Below, piece by piece: positions 1 to 9,390 of a DNA stretch of 10,953 nucleotides. Both the position numbers and the translations under genes were made by a program. Under the pieces are notes generated by a model. That model had not been told where the DNA came from. It made no database searches and saw only the letters and a program-made list of their open reading frames with translations. Positions within the stretch are counted from its first letter, which is position 1; every line of letters begins with the position of its first letter. The DNA lies in contig RBNI01006813.1 in NCBI GenBank assembly GCA_003990745.1, positions 1-10,953 on the forward strand, given 5' to 3'. The stretch comes from Jimgerdemannia flammicorona. Lineage: Eukaryota > Mucoromycota > Endogonomycetes > Endogonales > Endogonaceae.

Positions 1-447
1 AAAAAAAAAAAAAAAAACACTGAGTAGATTTTTCTAGTATTACTGAGAGATCTAACTTATATACATATAACAAGTTTATATTTTTTGAGAATTTTAATAA
101 TTTTCTATATTTTATTTTTCTTTTTACTAAATTATCATCTTTTTTTTTATTATATTATTCAATTGAATATTCTAGAATAACTTAGAATATTATAAAATTA
201 CTTAGTTATTTACTAAGAACCTATTTTCTAAATAGTTCTACTAAGATTCTATCAATTACTAATTAATACTTAGTCACTCTTTGTAATGTTCTACTAATTT
301 CTACTAAGTATGACTTATTGCTCAGTATCTAGCTTAGTAATATTATATCTATTTTTTTTTTTTTTTATAGTTATAAGAACTTCTACTTTATTAATAAACC
401 ATCTATAATATACTAATACAAATGAGCTCATCACTCAATTATACTCA
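1..447 (-). repeat. Probable LTR remnant, running off the window edge
   Basis: On the minus strand this stretch follows a polypurine-like tract directly and starts with TG (447-446), as a 3' LTR should. It lies beyond the chromodomain end of the pol remnant. Near its far end is a TATA-like box (56-63). The right-hand LTR is absent from the window, so no paired repeat can be shown. The assignment rests on position, the TG start and the adjacent purine tract. It could also be unrelated AT-rich flank. Confidence 0.42.
56..63 (-). promoter_or_regulatory. TATA-like box in the putative LTR
   Basis: The minus strand reads TATATAAG here, within a less monotonous stretch of the putative LTR, and would suit an LTR promoter. 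In DNA this AT-rich such a string is common by chance, so the call depends on the LTR assignment. Confidence 0.25.
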
Positions 448-450
448 GAA

Positions 451-492
451 CTCTCTCTCCTCTTTTTATTTTTTTTTCTTTCTATTTTTCTT
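451..492 (-). other. Candidate polypurine tract of the gypsy element
   Basis: The plus strand is almost all pyrimidine here, with A only at 468 and 484, so the minus strand is a purine run. It sits immediately upstream, in element orientation, of the TG that could start the 3' LTR. This is where the plus-strand primer lies in Ty3/gypsy elements. C-to-T mutation on the pyrimidine strand would keep such a run recognisable. T-rich runs are frequent nearby, so the call is moderate. Confidence 0.35.
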
Positions 493-832
493 ATATAAAT
501 ATTCTTTAATAAAACTCAGTTTAGCTAATTATTATATATTTACTTGAATCTCTTAAAGGTAATTGAACTTCTCAAGTTCTATTCCTTATATCTAGTTACA
601 TATTTTTATTTAGACATTTGCTAATATATAGTCTAAGTTTCAGATTTTATCTGACTTAACTATATATATTGAAGTACTTTTGTATTTCAATAAGTATAAT
701 TATTCTCTATAATATATATATTTATTACAAGAATCTTGAATAGTCCAATATAGTAGAGTTTAAGCTTCTTTTGGGAGTCTATATTACTTAGAGTTAGATA
801 TCAGATACTAAGTAATACTTGTTCTTCTTTTT

Positions 833-910
833 CATAGATAACTTCTCTTCTATTTTTATCAATATATACTATTTATATTCTTTATACTTCTATAATAGTA
901 TTTCATACTT
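833..910 (-). pseudogene. Probable chromodomain remnant at the integrase C-terminus
   Basis: The minus-strand frame starting at 910 reads KYEILL*KYKEY and, after a few codons, IEEKLS. The spacing resembles the chromodomain core of chromoviral integrases (an aromatic-leucine-valine-lysine-tryptophan-lysine-glycine-tyrosine block, then a Glu-Glu-Asn-Leu block), with Trp and Gly replaced in the way G-to-A mutation would do. Its place at the far end of pol fits. In a living element the domain would direct insertion to marked chromatin. The match is short, and the DNA is so biased that it could be coincidental. Confidence 0.38.
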
Positions 911-1149
911 GCTAGATATTGCTTTGTATAATATTAGTTATTCCTTATACTACTGATACTATAGTTTGGGTGGTAACTGTTGGAGTTCATAAATATTATC
1001 GATAGTTTAGATAGATTAGCATTATTTTAGTACTTATACTTGAACTATATTATACATAAATTTAGTTAGAGTTAGCTTTTTATTTTAATTATTTTGTTTA
1101 TAGCTATAATAAATACTAAGCATCTGTTTTAGAGTTTAATTAGTTCTTT

Positions 1150-1911
1150 TTATCTAACTATCTGTTTGTAGATAGTATACTATAGATATTTTCAGTTATA
1201 CTCTTTGGCTTTTAAAGAATACTTACTAAAAGTTACTTATATATAGATTTTATATCTTAGTCTAAGATAATTACTGATAATAGTTTATGAAGATATAATA
1301 TACTATTAATAAATAGCTATACTGTTTCAAATACTATTATAGTTATTATAATAAAGTAGGTCTGCTTGCTGAGATAATTAATAAAGATAACAATTATATC
1401 TCTTTTCTTAGTTTTTGATAGCTGAATAATAAAGTCCATTTCAACATAGTCTCAATTTCAGATAAGAATTAATAGTAGTTATAGAGTATTAGCTTATGCC
1501 TAGTTGTTAGACTTACATCTTTAGTAGATATTATAGGATATAATATATATAATTCTTAATATTGGATATTTATTTAGATTGGTAAAAGTCTCTGATAATA
1601 TACTGATATATTTTTGTCAAATCTCATATATTTAACTATAGATATATTATATAGTTCTTGTAGAATTTATAAGTAGATAGAAGTATCAGAGATCCAGATT
1701 CTTATATTATTAAGATACATATATCTGTTCTGGACTGATATATTCTTATAGACCTTCTTTATGATATTACTACCTTATTTAAGAATTTGTTTAGTAATTT
1801 CTTATATATTGGTATTTTTGATATACTTCTTTTTGATTTCTTTAAATAGACTAGTGATGATATTGCTAATTATAGTGAGATTACTTTTCTGAGTACTTTG
1901 AAAGAATATAT
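1150..1911 (-). pseudogene. Integrase region of the gypsy element, barely recognisable
   Basis: This interval lies between the RNase H connection domain and the probable chromodomain, where Ty3/gypsy elements carry integrase. Only short fragments look right. One is a minus-strand segment beginning LGIS near 1480, where the block around the catalytic Glu is expected. Another, near 1350, reads ADLLYYNNYNS, like the AEFAYNN block that follows the core. I could not place the HHCC finger or the three catalytic acidic residues with certainty. The call is largely from position. Confidence 0.35.
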
Positions 1912-2335
1912 TGGCTACTTCATAGTAATATACTTAATTTTGATATTAAAATATATAAGGATCTATATCTATTAGGTCTGTCTTTCTATAAGAATTAGTT
2001 ATATCTAAATATATTAGAGAGCTTAATAGTCTATCTATAAGATGAATATTTTGCTGAGAAGAAAATATCTCTCTACTTACAGGGATCAAATAATAGAAAG
2101 AAGTTTCTTATCTTATATAATATAACTTCTTTTATATATATTGAGTTTCTGAGATAGATAGATAATAGAGTATTTATATTGAGTTAGGATAGCTTTAATG
2201 GCAATATTGAAGATATCAGTAATAATTATAAAGAGTCCTATTAGATCAGAACTAATTAAGATCAGTATATCAGTCAGTATTCTCTTGAGGGTATTTTATG
2301 GCTATAGTATATCCTTCTGTCTATTTTTTTTTCAA
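1912..2335 (-). pseudogene. RNase H and connection domain of the gypsy element
   Basis: The minus strand from about 2257 reads LFIIITDIFNIAIKAILTQ, matching the start of the Ty3/gypsy RNase H domain, where a Thr-Asp-Ala-Ser block holds a catalytic Asp; the Asp of TDIF is kept. It is followed by YLSQKL and, near 2130, YII*DKKLLSII, corresponding to the tyrosine, Asp-Lys-Glu-Leu-Leu-Ala block. Near 1945 the fragment FNIKIKY fits the end of the domain. In-frame stops and changes of frame show that it is dead. When intact this domain degraded the RNA strand of the RNA-DNA hybrid. Confidence 0.62.
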
Positions 2336-3310
2336 TAATAGTTTTTTTCTTGATAAGACTTATAAGTGAGATGATAATTATAAAGAACTCTTAAATAAAT
2401 CTCTTATAATATCTCATTAGTTTATTGAATTTTTATAGAGACTTGAGAGTCTTTGGGATGAGTTAATTACAGATTGCTTGAGTTTTTTTGAGATCAATGA
2501 CAATGTTATTTTCTGAGATAATATGTCTAAGATATTTGATCTTCTTTTTGAAGAAGTAGTATTTCTTTCTTATTGCTGAAAGTTTATATTTGTAGAGTAT
2601 GTCAAAAACTATTCAGATATTATTGATGAATAATGTTACTTATATAATATACCAAGATATCATTTAAATAGATCAAGATAAATACTATGAGATATTTTTG
2701 AAAAATATTATTCATCAGTATTTGGAAAATTGCTAGTATATTGGTGAGGCCAAATAGTATCATATAGAATTTATAGTATTCAAATCTTATTCAAAAGACT
2801 ATTTTGGAGATATCTTCTTCTTTAATATAGATTTAATTATATTCAGATATAAGATCAATAAGTGAGAAGATCTTGGCCTTATATATATACTTGGTCAAAT
2901 AGTTTATCAATTTATAGAAGTATATATTAATTCTTAATAAAGATTTTATTAAGTACTTAATAATCAATATATATATAGAGACTTTTATCCTTCTTATAGA
3001 TAAAGAGAATTGGTATTCATCAGCTTGTCAATACAGTTAGTATAGTTTTGAATACTCTTCTTAGACTTTATTCAGAGATTAAACAGTTGTCTATATAGTG
3101 ATTTTGATAGATAGATGAGACCTTTACTTACTAATTCTACTAACTATTCCTTAAGAGTCTTTAGCTTAAATTAGACTAATTGATAGATTCTATAGTAGAG
3201 AGAGTCTAAATCAGAAATAGTCTCAATGCTATATTCTATTGCTTGAGTGAGTAGTAGTTCTTGGGGCTCTTAGAAATTATCTTTGTATTTCTTGAATAGT
3301 TTTTGAAAGT
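2336..3310 (-). pseudogene. Ty3/gypsy reverse transcriptase, broken
   Basis: This is the clearest part of the left element. In minus-strand order it shows EPQEL (about 3270), IYQLV then LKTLKE*LVELVSKGLIYL (about 3185-3100), YKKDKSLYIYIDY*VLNKI (about 2995-2945), IDKLFDQV, AKIFSLIDLISEYN, RFEYYKFYMILFGLTN, then YLNDILVYY (about 2662-2645) and, near 2490, ISENNIVIDLKK. These are the consecutive RT blocks and the thumb of Ty3/gypsy pol. The catalytic YLDD is now YLND. A TATATATA run near 2890 shifts the frame between two conserved blocks, and another shift lies near 2550. About 20 extra codons seem to sit before YKKDK. No function remains. Confidence 0.88.
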
Positions 3311-3600
3311 TGTCTTCTTTATTATCTTTATCCTTTAGAAGTTTAGAGAGTTCTCTATCATCTTTTTCTAAGATCTTTTTGACTATACATATATATAGAT
3401 ATGTTGGTCTGGTTTTTGAATCAGCCTTTTTCATTTAGATAATAAAAAAAATATTACATCTAGACTTAGTTTTCTTTTTAGCATACTTGGGTTGTAACTT
3501 GATATCTCCCAGAGAGATTATATTAGTTTATCAATTAATGTAGAAATTTTCTTAAGTGAGCTAAGCTTTTCTGAAGATGACATTATGTCTAAGAAGATGT
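3311..3600 (-). pseudogene. Linker between protease and RT of the gypsy pol
   Basis: Minus-strand translation joins on to the RT. It has ISSYNPSMLKRKL near 3500, a Lys/Asp/Glu-rich stretch, and LFKKYKDNF just before EPQEL, all where Ty3/gypsy polyproteins carry the segment between the protease and RT. A possible protease core near 3550 (TLID) lacks a following Ser-Gly, so I do not claim an active-site motif. It is degraded like its neighbours. Confidence 0.4.
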
Positions 3601-4678
3601 GTGATATAGAAGATTTATCTTATAGTATAGTCTTTAAGTTATAGAAGTATATTCTTATACATATATCTTAAAGAGTTTTTATATTATTCTATTTCTAAAA
3701 ATAGTAATATTTCTATCTAAGTTCCTCTATATCTAGAGATAGAATTTGTCAGCAGTATTCTTGTCAAGATAGCACTTGTTTGCTCTACTATTGATAAGAA
3801 CTTCAATAAAATTTTCTTCAATTTCCTCTTAAAGATAAATATATTCTGTATTATCTTCTTATTAGATAGCAATTATTTCTGAAGTAATTTCTTTATCTCA
3901 ATTTTATACTTCTCTATCTTCATTATTAATATTCTTAATTTTATTATTCTATTATTTCAGAATAGTTGACTTATACTTCTTAGATTTTAGAATATATATA
4001 ATATACTCTTTTATATATTCAAAACAGTATATCTTGATTCTGTGAAGATATCATCTTATAGAGATATATCTACTAGTAATGTACTAATATCATTTCTGAT
4101 TTCAGTCTTGAGGTACTTTAATGTAGACAATCTTCTATATCTTAATCTTCTCTTTAATCTTATCAGAGTACTTTTCTGTTAATTCAAAAGCTTTTTCTCT
4201 TCTATTAGATAGTGATAGTTTATTTATTTCTTAAACTTTGAGATCATTATATATTATCTCAATAATGGCTTAAATAATTTATTTTTCACATATAATTTCA
4301 ACAGCCTTTTGTCTAGTATTATATAGTAGAACCTTGATTTTACCTTTGAATTCTTAGTCTATAATTCCTCCAGCTATATAGAGTCTCTTTTTTTTTTAGC
4401 CAAACTACTTCTTTCTATAAAGTAGATATAGGTTTCTTTAGGAACTTCCATTATATCTATGCTAATAGTTACTTACTTGTTTGGTTTGATGGTTACTTCT
4501 ATACTATAGTAGAGGTTATAACTAGTATCAGATTTATATACTTTGTCTGAGATCTTTACAATAATATAGAATTGTTTGACCTTGATTTTCTCAGAGGTTT
4601 TTTTTAGAATTATCTCTTATCATAGTAATAGTATATAAGAAGGATAGTTTTTTTATTTATATTGGTCTTCTTATCTGA
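3601..4678 (-). other. AT-rich stretch, expected gag-pol junction and protease
   Basis: No gene can be read here on either strand. The stretch lies between the gag zinc knuckle and the pre-RT linker, so it should hold the end of gag and most of the protease. I found no convincing Asp-Ser/Thr-Gly motif. Its composition matches the rest of the left element, and it is assigned by position only. Confidence 0.35.
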
Positions 4679-4905
4679 GTATTTACAAGATATGTATTCT
4701 CTTTTTTTATATTGGAAACATATCTCTTTCTTCATAAGTTCTTTTATTTCCTACTGAGCAGTTATGACTGTAAAATGAGTAATGACTTTCTCTACTTATG
4801 AGCCTATAGTTATATAGAGATCTTTAATCTTATAGTACTAATTATTATTATAAGTATTGTCTAGATTTCAATTATCATTCTATTTATAGTATAATAATTA
4901 GTATT
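4679..4905 (-). pseudogene. Gag C-terminal part with CCHC zinc knuckle, broken and truncated
   Basis: The minus strand reads ELMKKEICFQYKKREYIS and continues CKY. Spacing is C-x2-C-x4-H-x4-C, with the second Cys, the His and the last Cys all replaced by Tyr. TGC or TGT to TAT/TAC and CAT/CAC to TAT/TAC are single G-to-A or C-to-T steps. The upstream part, about 4770, has the charged approach usual before a gag knuckle, and near 4860 NLDNTYNNN resembles the conserved Leu-Asp-Asn-Arg block of gag. Most of gag, usually several hundred residues, should lie beyond 4905 but is replaced by the LINE. The knuckle would have bound the packaged RNA. Confidence 0.66.
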
Positions 4906-4998
4906 AACTTCACACACCTTTCTCCTATACAATTTACATTACACCAACCTCAAGCAATAGTTTTCAACATAACTCAGAGGAAAGGTATTATAAATATA
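4906..4998 (+). other. Probable LINE 5' untranslated leader
   Basis: This short stretch is C- and A-rich with very few G, unlike the AT desert to its left and the G-rich ORF to its right. It keeps many CpA and CpC steps and so did not share the heavy mutation of the left element. It runs straight into the open frame at 4999. I take it as the leader of the LINE, possibly with its 5' end near 4905; no promoter motif is visible. The frame is in fact open back to 4810 by chance. Confidence 0.38.
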
Positions 4999-7020
4999 TT
5001 GTCAAGCAAGAGTTCTGATGGACATACTGAGTCAGGCAGACCTGGGGCTTTCGGCTGGCAGAATGTGGGGAGGGGTTATGGCCTGGAGATGGGGGCCTTT
5101 GGAGGGTCGAAGGGTGGAGAGGACTCTGGAGATAGACCAGCAGCTGGTGGCAATGAGGGAAAGCCTGGCTCTCCAAGCTTTGCAGACAAGGTGAAGGAGA
5201 CTGGGTGGCTGGCTGGATCTAGAGCTGGTGCTACTGGAGAGAAGGGCAAGGTGAGCCTTGGGAGGGGGGGAGGTACTCAGGTGAGGGCTGCAAGCATAGG
5301 TGCTGAAGGTGCTATGGCTGAGGGTGAGACTGCTGATGGAAGTGTGACAGGAAATCAGGAAAAGAAAAAAGATGTGACTGGTGATGGTAGAGTGGGGCAG
5401 GAGTTCTTAATGCAGAAGGGGGACCTGGCCAATGGTGTAACAGGGCTGGTAGTAGCATTATTACTCAGGAAATCAATCTTAGAGTTTGTGGTAACACTGT
5501 GCTTCCAGGGCTTGGCGGTGACAGCAAGGATAGTCCTGGGGCTTATTTTGAAATAGGTGGCTGGGGCTGCCTCAGTGAAGTTTCTGAAGAGTCTGGAGGG
5601 AGTTGAGATGGGCTTTGAGGAAGCAGGACTACTGGAAGAGGCTCTGAGGACTGGAGTAGTAGTTGGAGAAGTGATGGTCTCCATGGTGTGTTGTCTGAGG
5701 TGGGACCCCAGGGTGGTGCAGCTGTTGGTGAAGGGGGTGCCTATGGTGATGAAGGAGGAGACTAGGAGGAGGGTAGAGGAGGTGATGGTGGAGTATAGTG
5801 ATGTGGTGGATATCAGCTTTCAGATATAGGAGAGGACCACTATCAGAATAAGTGATGTGGATGTGAGGATTAGATAGGCTGGAAAGGAGGCCATGGGGAA
5901 GATGAGCAACTGGCCCTTGGTATTGATGTGGAGAGCTTTTGTCTATAAGATATTGAGGATGAGAGGGAGTGAAGAGGAGGAGAAGGACTTGCTGGAGGCT
6001 CTAGAGGAGTTGAGTGGTACAGTTGAGCAGAGGGCAAAGACCTGGAAATTGTATGAGGAGTTGACACATCTGGAGATTGTAGATGGGAAGTATGTCCATA
6101 CTGACAAGAGGCAGTGAGAGAGAGCTCAAGGACACAGGAGGCAGAGAGAGTTGCTAGCAAGTATAGATGGAGGGGCTAAGATGAAGGCTGGGGGCCCTGA
6201 GAAGTCTGGGGGAGTGGAGGTAAGTGTCTGGGCTAGCAAGGGCAGAGGAGATAGGGAGGAGGGCCTGGAAGGGGCTGGAAAGGCACTACTTAAGAATCTG
6301 TTTGCTGATGGTACTTTTGAGGTCTGGGACTCAGTTGTGAAAGATACTCCCCCTCTGATCAGGCAGGGCCCAGCTACAAGAGGTCAGGCAGCAGAGGACA
6401 AGCTGATGTGGAGTGCTCAGTGGGTGTACTTTGGGGTACCTGATGTGGTGAAGGGTGGACAGGTGGTGGCTGTTGGTGAGGATGAGCTGGTGGATGTCCC
6501 TGAGAAGGAATGGGATGAGACTGCTAGTGTAGAGGCTGATACTATAATGCTGGATGTGGGAAGGCTAGGGATACCAGGAGAGAAGGAGGTGGGGAACCTG
6601 CTGTAGATGAGCAAGGTGATGGATTACCTCATAGCTGAGGAGTTGGGGGAAGTGGACCTGTGAGTGATGAGTGAGGAGTATTAGGCAGAGATTTTGCATG
6701 GAGAAGGGGTGGTGGGGGCACTGAAGGTAGAGATTCTTGTAATATTCCTGGAGGAGGAAGGATATGAGATTGATAAGGTGAGGGAGGCAGAGCTGGCAGT
6801 TGTTGCTGGTGGGCGGGCTGCCTACTGTTGGGTGGAGTGGCATGGTTTACAACTCTGGCAGAAGGCATGTCTGGAGTATTATGAGGACTTTGAGAAAAAG
6901 GAGAATGGGGTGATGGCTGAACTTCTGGAAGGGTTGGCAGTACAGGCAGCTGAGGAGAAGATGCTGGCTGTAGAACATGACTTGGACTTGGCACAGGAGG
7001 AGTTGAATGCAGATTTGTAG
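4999..7020 (+). pseudogene. LINE ORF1-like protein, interrupted by seven stops
   Basis: Frame 1 is continuous apart from stops at 5554, 5827, 5875, 6115, 6604, 6661 and 6682; it ends at the TAG of 7018. ORF1 proteins of LINEs bind the element RNA. The N-terminal 170 or so residues are rich in Gly, Ala, Ser and Lys and include PSFADKVK (5173-5196), a fragment like those seen in fungal LINE ORF1 proteins. The middle part has basic and acidic stretches such as RRRVEE and GSEEEEKDLLEALEEL, the latter suggesting a coiled coil. The end (6694-7017) is acidic and helical, with a Trp-containing block YCWVEWHG. I recognise no CCHC knuckle in ORF1. There is no ATG at the 5' end (4999 is TTG), so the true start is unknown. 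The terminal TAG could be a further mutated CAG, in which case ORF1 and ORF2 were one polyprotein. Placement is by context rather than by a firm domain match. Confidence 0.62.
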
Positions 7021-7059
7021 AGGCTGGGATTGATATTAATATTATTCCTAATAAACAGT

Positions 7060-7740
7060 ACAACTAACATTTTTTCTCTAAATGTGAATGAATTGTGGGA
7101 TACTGGGTGACATAAGAATATTTTTACTTGGCTTAAAGGATTGGAGGCTGATCTCTTTTTACTGTAGGATGTATGATATGAGGATGAGAGAGATCAAGTG
7201 GAGTGGACTAGAGAGTGGAGAGGAACTACTGCATGAGTTGGTGAGGTGGTGATTCTGGTGAGGAAGGGTAGAGGAGATTTGGGTGGAATCTGATGCTAGA
7301 GTGATCAATTGGTCTGGAGAGAATAGCTTTGGCCAGGATGGGAATCAGTGAAGGTTGGCTCCTACTACTGTTCTGCAGTTAGGGGTGAGTAGATTGAGTA
7401 GATTAAAGATCTTTTGGAGGAAGATATTCTCTTGGAGGAAGGCATTGATGTTCTGGGAGGTGACTTTAATATGGTATGTGATCTGCAGATAGATAGAACT
7501 GATGAAGGGAGGAGTACAGGTGGGAGGAGTGGTGGTCTGAATAAGTGGGAGGAGGCAGAGAGCCTTAGCTTCTTAGAGGATATGGATAGAATATGTTGGA
7601 GCAACCAGAGGGTCTATATGCACTGGATGAATGGGCTGAGTACAAGAATTGATTGGATTCTGATGGCTGACTATTGGGGAGTTGATGTTTGGCAGACTCT
7701 AGAGGTAGAGTAGTGTCTGTAGTCTGATCACTGGGAGCTG
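7060..7740 (+). other. APE-type endonuclease domain of the LINE ORF2
   Basis: Blocks in order are SLNVNE (7075-7092), DLFLL*DV with the stop in place of Gln (7150-7173), LGGDFNMV (about 7453-7476), TRIDWILMAD (about 7642-7671) and SDHW (7723-7734). These are the successive motifs of LINE apurinic-type endonucleases: first-strand Asn, Gln-Glu, Gly-Asp-x-Asn, Arg-Ile-Asp and Ser-Asp-His. The Glu of Gln-Glu, which binds metal, is Asp here (7168), and the Gly that usually follows the first block is Glu. Nine stops fall between 7108 and 7401, and two more (7711, 7720) lie just before the last motif. In a live element this domain makes the target nick that primes reverse transcription. Confidence 0.9.
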
Positions 7741-8451
7741 TTGGGACAGGGACAGTTTGGGGGGAGTGGAGATGGACCCAGACATTAGTACCTTAACTCC
7801 TCCCTGCTGGCTGAGAAGAGTTTATAAGACCCATGAGTAGAGGAGATCCAGGAGAAGATCACTTACTGGATACATGAGAGTTCATCTGTGGGTGACCATT
7901 GGATGAGACTGAAGGAGGCTGTGAGGGTATATTGGGGAGGAGCTGGTAAGGAGGCTGGGAGGCAGAGAAGAAAGCAAGTGGGATGTGCTTCCAACAGGCT
8001 GAGTAGATTGCAGATGGAATGAGCTGATTTGCTTTCTTCTGAAGGGGTGGAGGATTGAAGGTTGGAGAGGATGAAATTGGAGATAGTGGAGTTACAAAGT
8101 ATATTGAGGAAAGAGGAGGAAATTTGTTTGAAAGGCATGGCTGCCAGACTATGGTGGCAGGGGCTTGAGGAGGGTGAGCAGCCTATAAGGTACTTGTCTA
8201 GGCTTCTTCAAGCTAAGAGGGTGCAATATCATTGAGATGGGGTCTTAGATATGAAGGGGGAAATGGTATATGACATACAACTGGTTTTGGGGATATTGAA
8301 GGAGAGATGGAGAAGCTTGTAGAGTGAGGAGGAAGGGGGAGTAGATGAAGAAGCAATTGGTGACATACTGGAGGAGTGGGAGCTACTGCAAGTAGAAGGA
8401 CTTGGTGATTTGATTGTACTAGTCTAAGAGGAGGAGATCCAGAGAGTCCTT

Positions 8452-9390
8452 GTGGCAACCAAGCTTGGGACTGCACCAGGGGAAGATGGGCTGCCTTGGG
8501 ACTTCTGGAAGAAGATGGCAAGAGTCTCTGGAGTGTTGGGAGAGATGGCTGCTCTCTGTGACCATGTTATTCTAAATAGGAAGTGGGTTGGCAAGCAGGA
8601 CTTGGGGCTAGTGGCCTTATTGTATAAAGATAAGAGAAGGAGGGAGGATTGAAATAACTGGAGGCCAATCATGCTTCTGGATATAGACAGGAAGATGGTG
8701 ACTAAGGTGATTGTTATAAGGTTACAGAAGGTTGCCCAACAGGTGCTGGGGGAGGAGCAGCAGGGCTTTGTTGAAGGCAGGCTTATAAGAGATGGGACTG
8801 CCTGGGTTCATGGCATCATTGAAGGAGCAAGGGCTTATAGATTAGATAGGAGACTGGTCTTTTTGAACCAAGAGAAGGCCTATGACCATATATGGCAGAT
8901 GTGGTTAGGTAAGGTACTGGATAGAATTAGTGTTCCCCTATGATTTTGAGTATCTATGGTGAATCTGTTGAAAGGGAGTAGGGCAGCACTGATGTGTAAT
9001 GGGCACTGGGGTCTGGCATTCCCCTTGGGGAGAGGTGTTCCTCAGGGAGACCCATTGTCTCCTATTTTCTATACCCTTTCATTGGAACCTTTGATGGATA
9101 GGATATGGCAGAAGATGGCAGAGCTCTTGATATATGGTGTGGTGTGGAAGGTGGGGGCCTTTGCAGATGATATGGTAGTTGGTCTTGGCTCAGTAGCAGA
9201 TGTGGCAGTACTTCAAAAGACAGTAAATTGGTACGAGGTACACTCTGGGGTAAAGCTCAACTGACATAAGTGTGAGACAATAGTGCTGGAGAATGGTCTA
9301 GTAGAAGGGGACATCATTGGAACAATTGTTCCTACAGGAGAGGTAGTATAGTATCTGGGTATCTTTCTCTCAGTATATGGTTCTGTCTTA
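8452..9390 (+). other. Reverse transcriptase domain of the LINE ORF2
   Basis: The sequence shows APGEDGLPWDFWKK (8473-8514), NNWRPIMLLDIDRKM (8653-8697), QQGFVEGRLIRDG (8758-8796), VFLNQEKAYD (about 8857-8886), GVPQGDPLSPIFY (about 9034-9072), FADD (9160-9171) and, after the stop at 9349, YLGIFLS (9352-9372). This is the normal order of LINE RT blocks. The FADD pair keeps both catalytic Asp residues, but the first catalytic Asp of motif A is Asn (AAC at 8866). Stops lie at 8650, 8941, 8947, 9262 and 9349. The family match is unambiguous; the protein is dead. Confidence 0.95.

Larger units (their letters stand above)
1..4905 (-). mobile_element. Degenerate Ty3/gypsy (chromovirus-like) LTR retrotransposon
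   Basis: Reading the minus strand from high to low coordinates recovers a gag CCHC knuckle, a pre-RT linker, reverse transcriptase, RNase H, a probable integrase, a probable chromodomain, a polypurine-like tract and an LTR-like end. That is the standard Ty3/gypsy order. The DNA is very AT-rich, with only one CpG noticed (1000-1001). The frames are full of TAA, TAG and TGA and carry several one-base shifts, some inside TA runs. Typical changes are Gln or Arg to stop, Gly to Glu and Asp to Asn, which implies C-to-T mutation on both strands, as in RIP. The element is dead. Its gag 5' part and its upstream LTR are missing from the window, the cut lying at the LINE boundary. The Ty3/gypsy assignment is firm from the RT motifs; the chromovirus subclass is tentative. 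Confidence 0.82.

Noticed and set aside
3530..3560. Aspartic protease active site (TLID on the minus strand)
   Set aside because: The expected Ser/Thr-Gly after the Asp is not present in any frame, so the motif cannot be supported.
1..4905. CRISPR array, tRNA, rRNA or bacterial operon signals; mitochondrial origin
   Set aside because: No regularly spaced repeats, no cloverleaf or rRNA core seen. The AT-rich half is explained by a mutated nuclear Ty3/gypsy element rather than organelle genes.
4999..5556. An independent 185-codon gene starting at TTG
   Set aside because: It lacks an ATG, is low in complexity, and continues in the same frame past its stop into the rest of the LINE.
5557..7020. 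Several separate small genes (5557, 5893, 6151, 6694)
   Set aside because: They are consecutive pieces of one frame separated by single stop codons.
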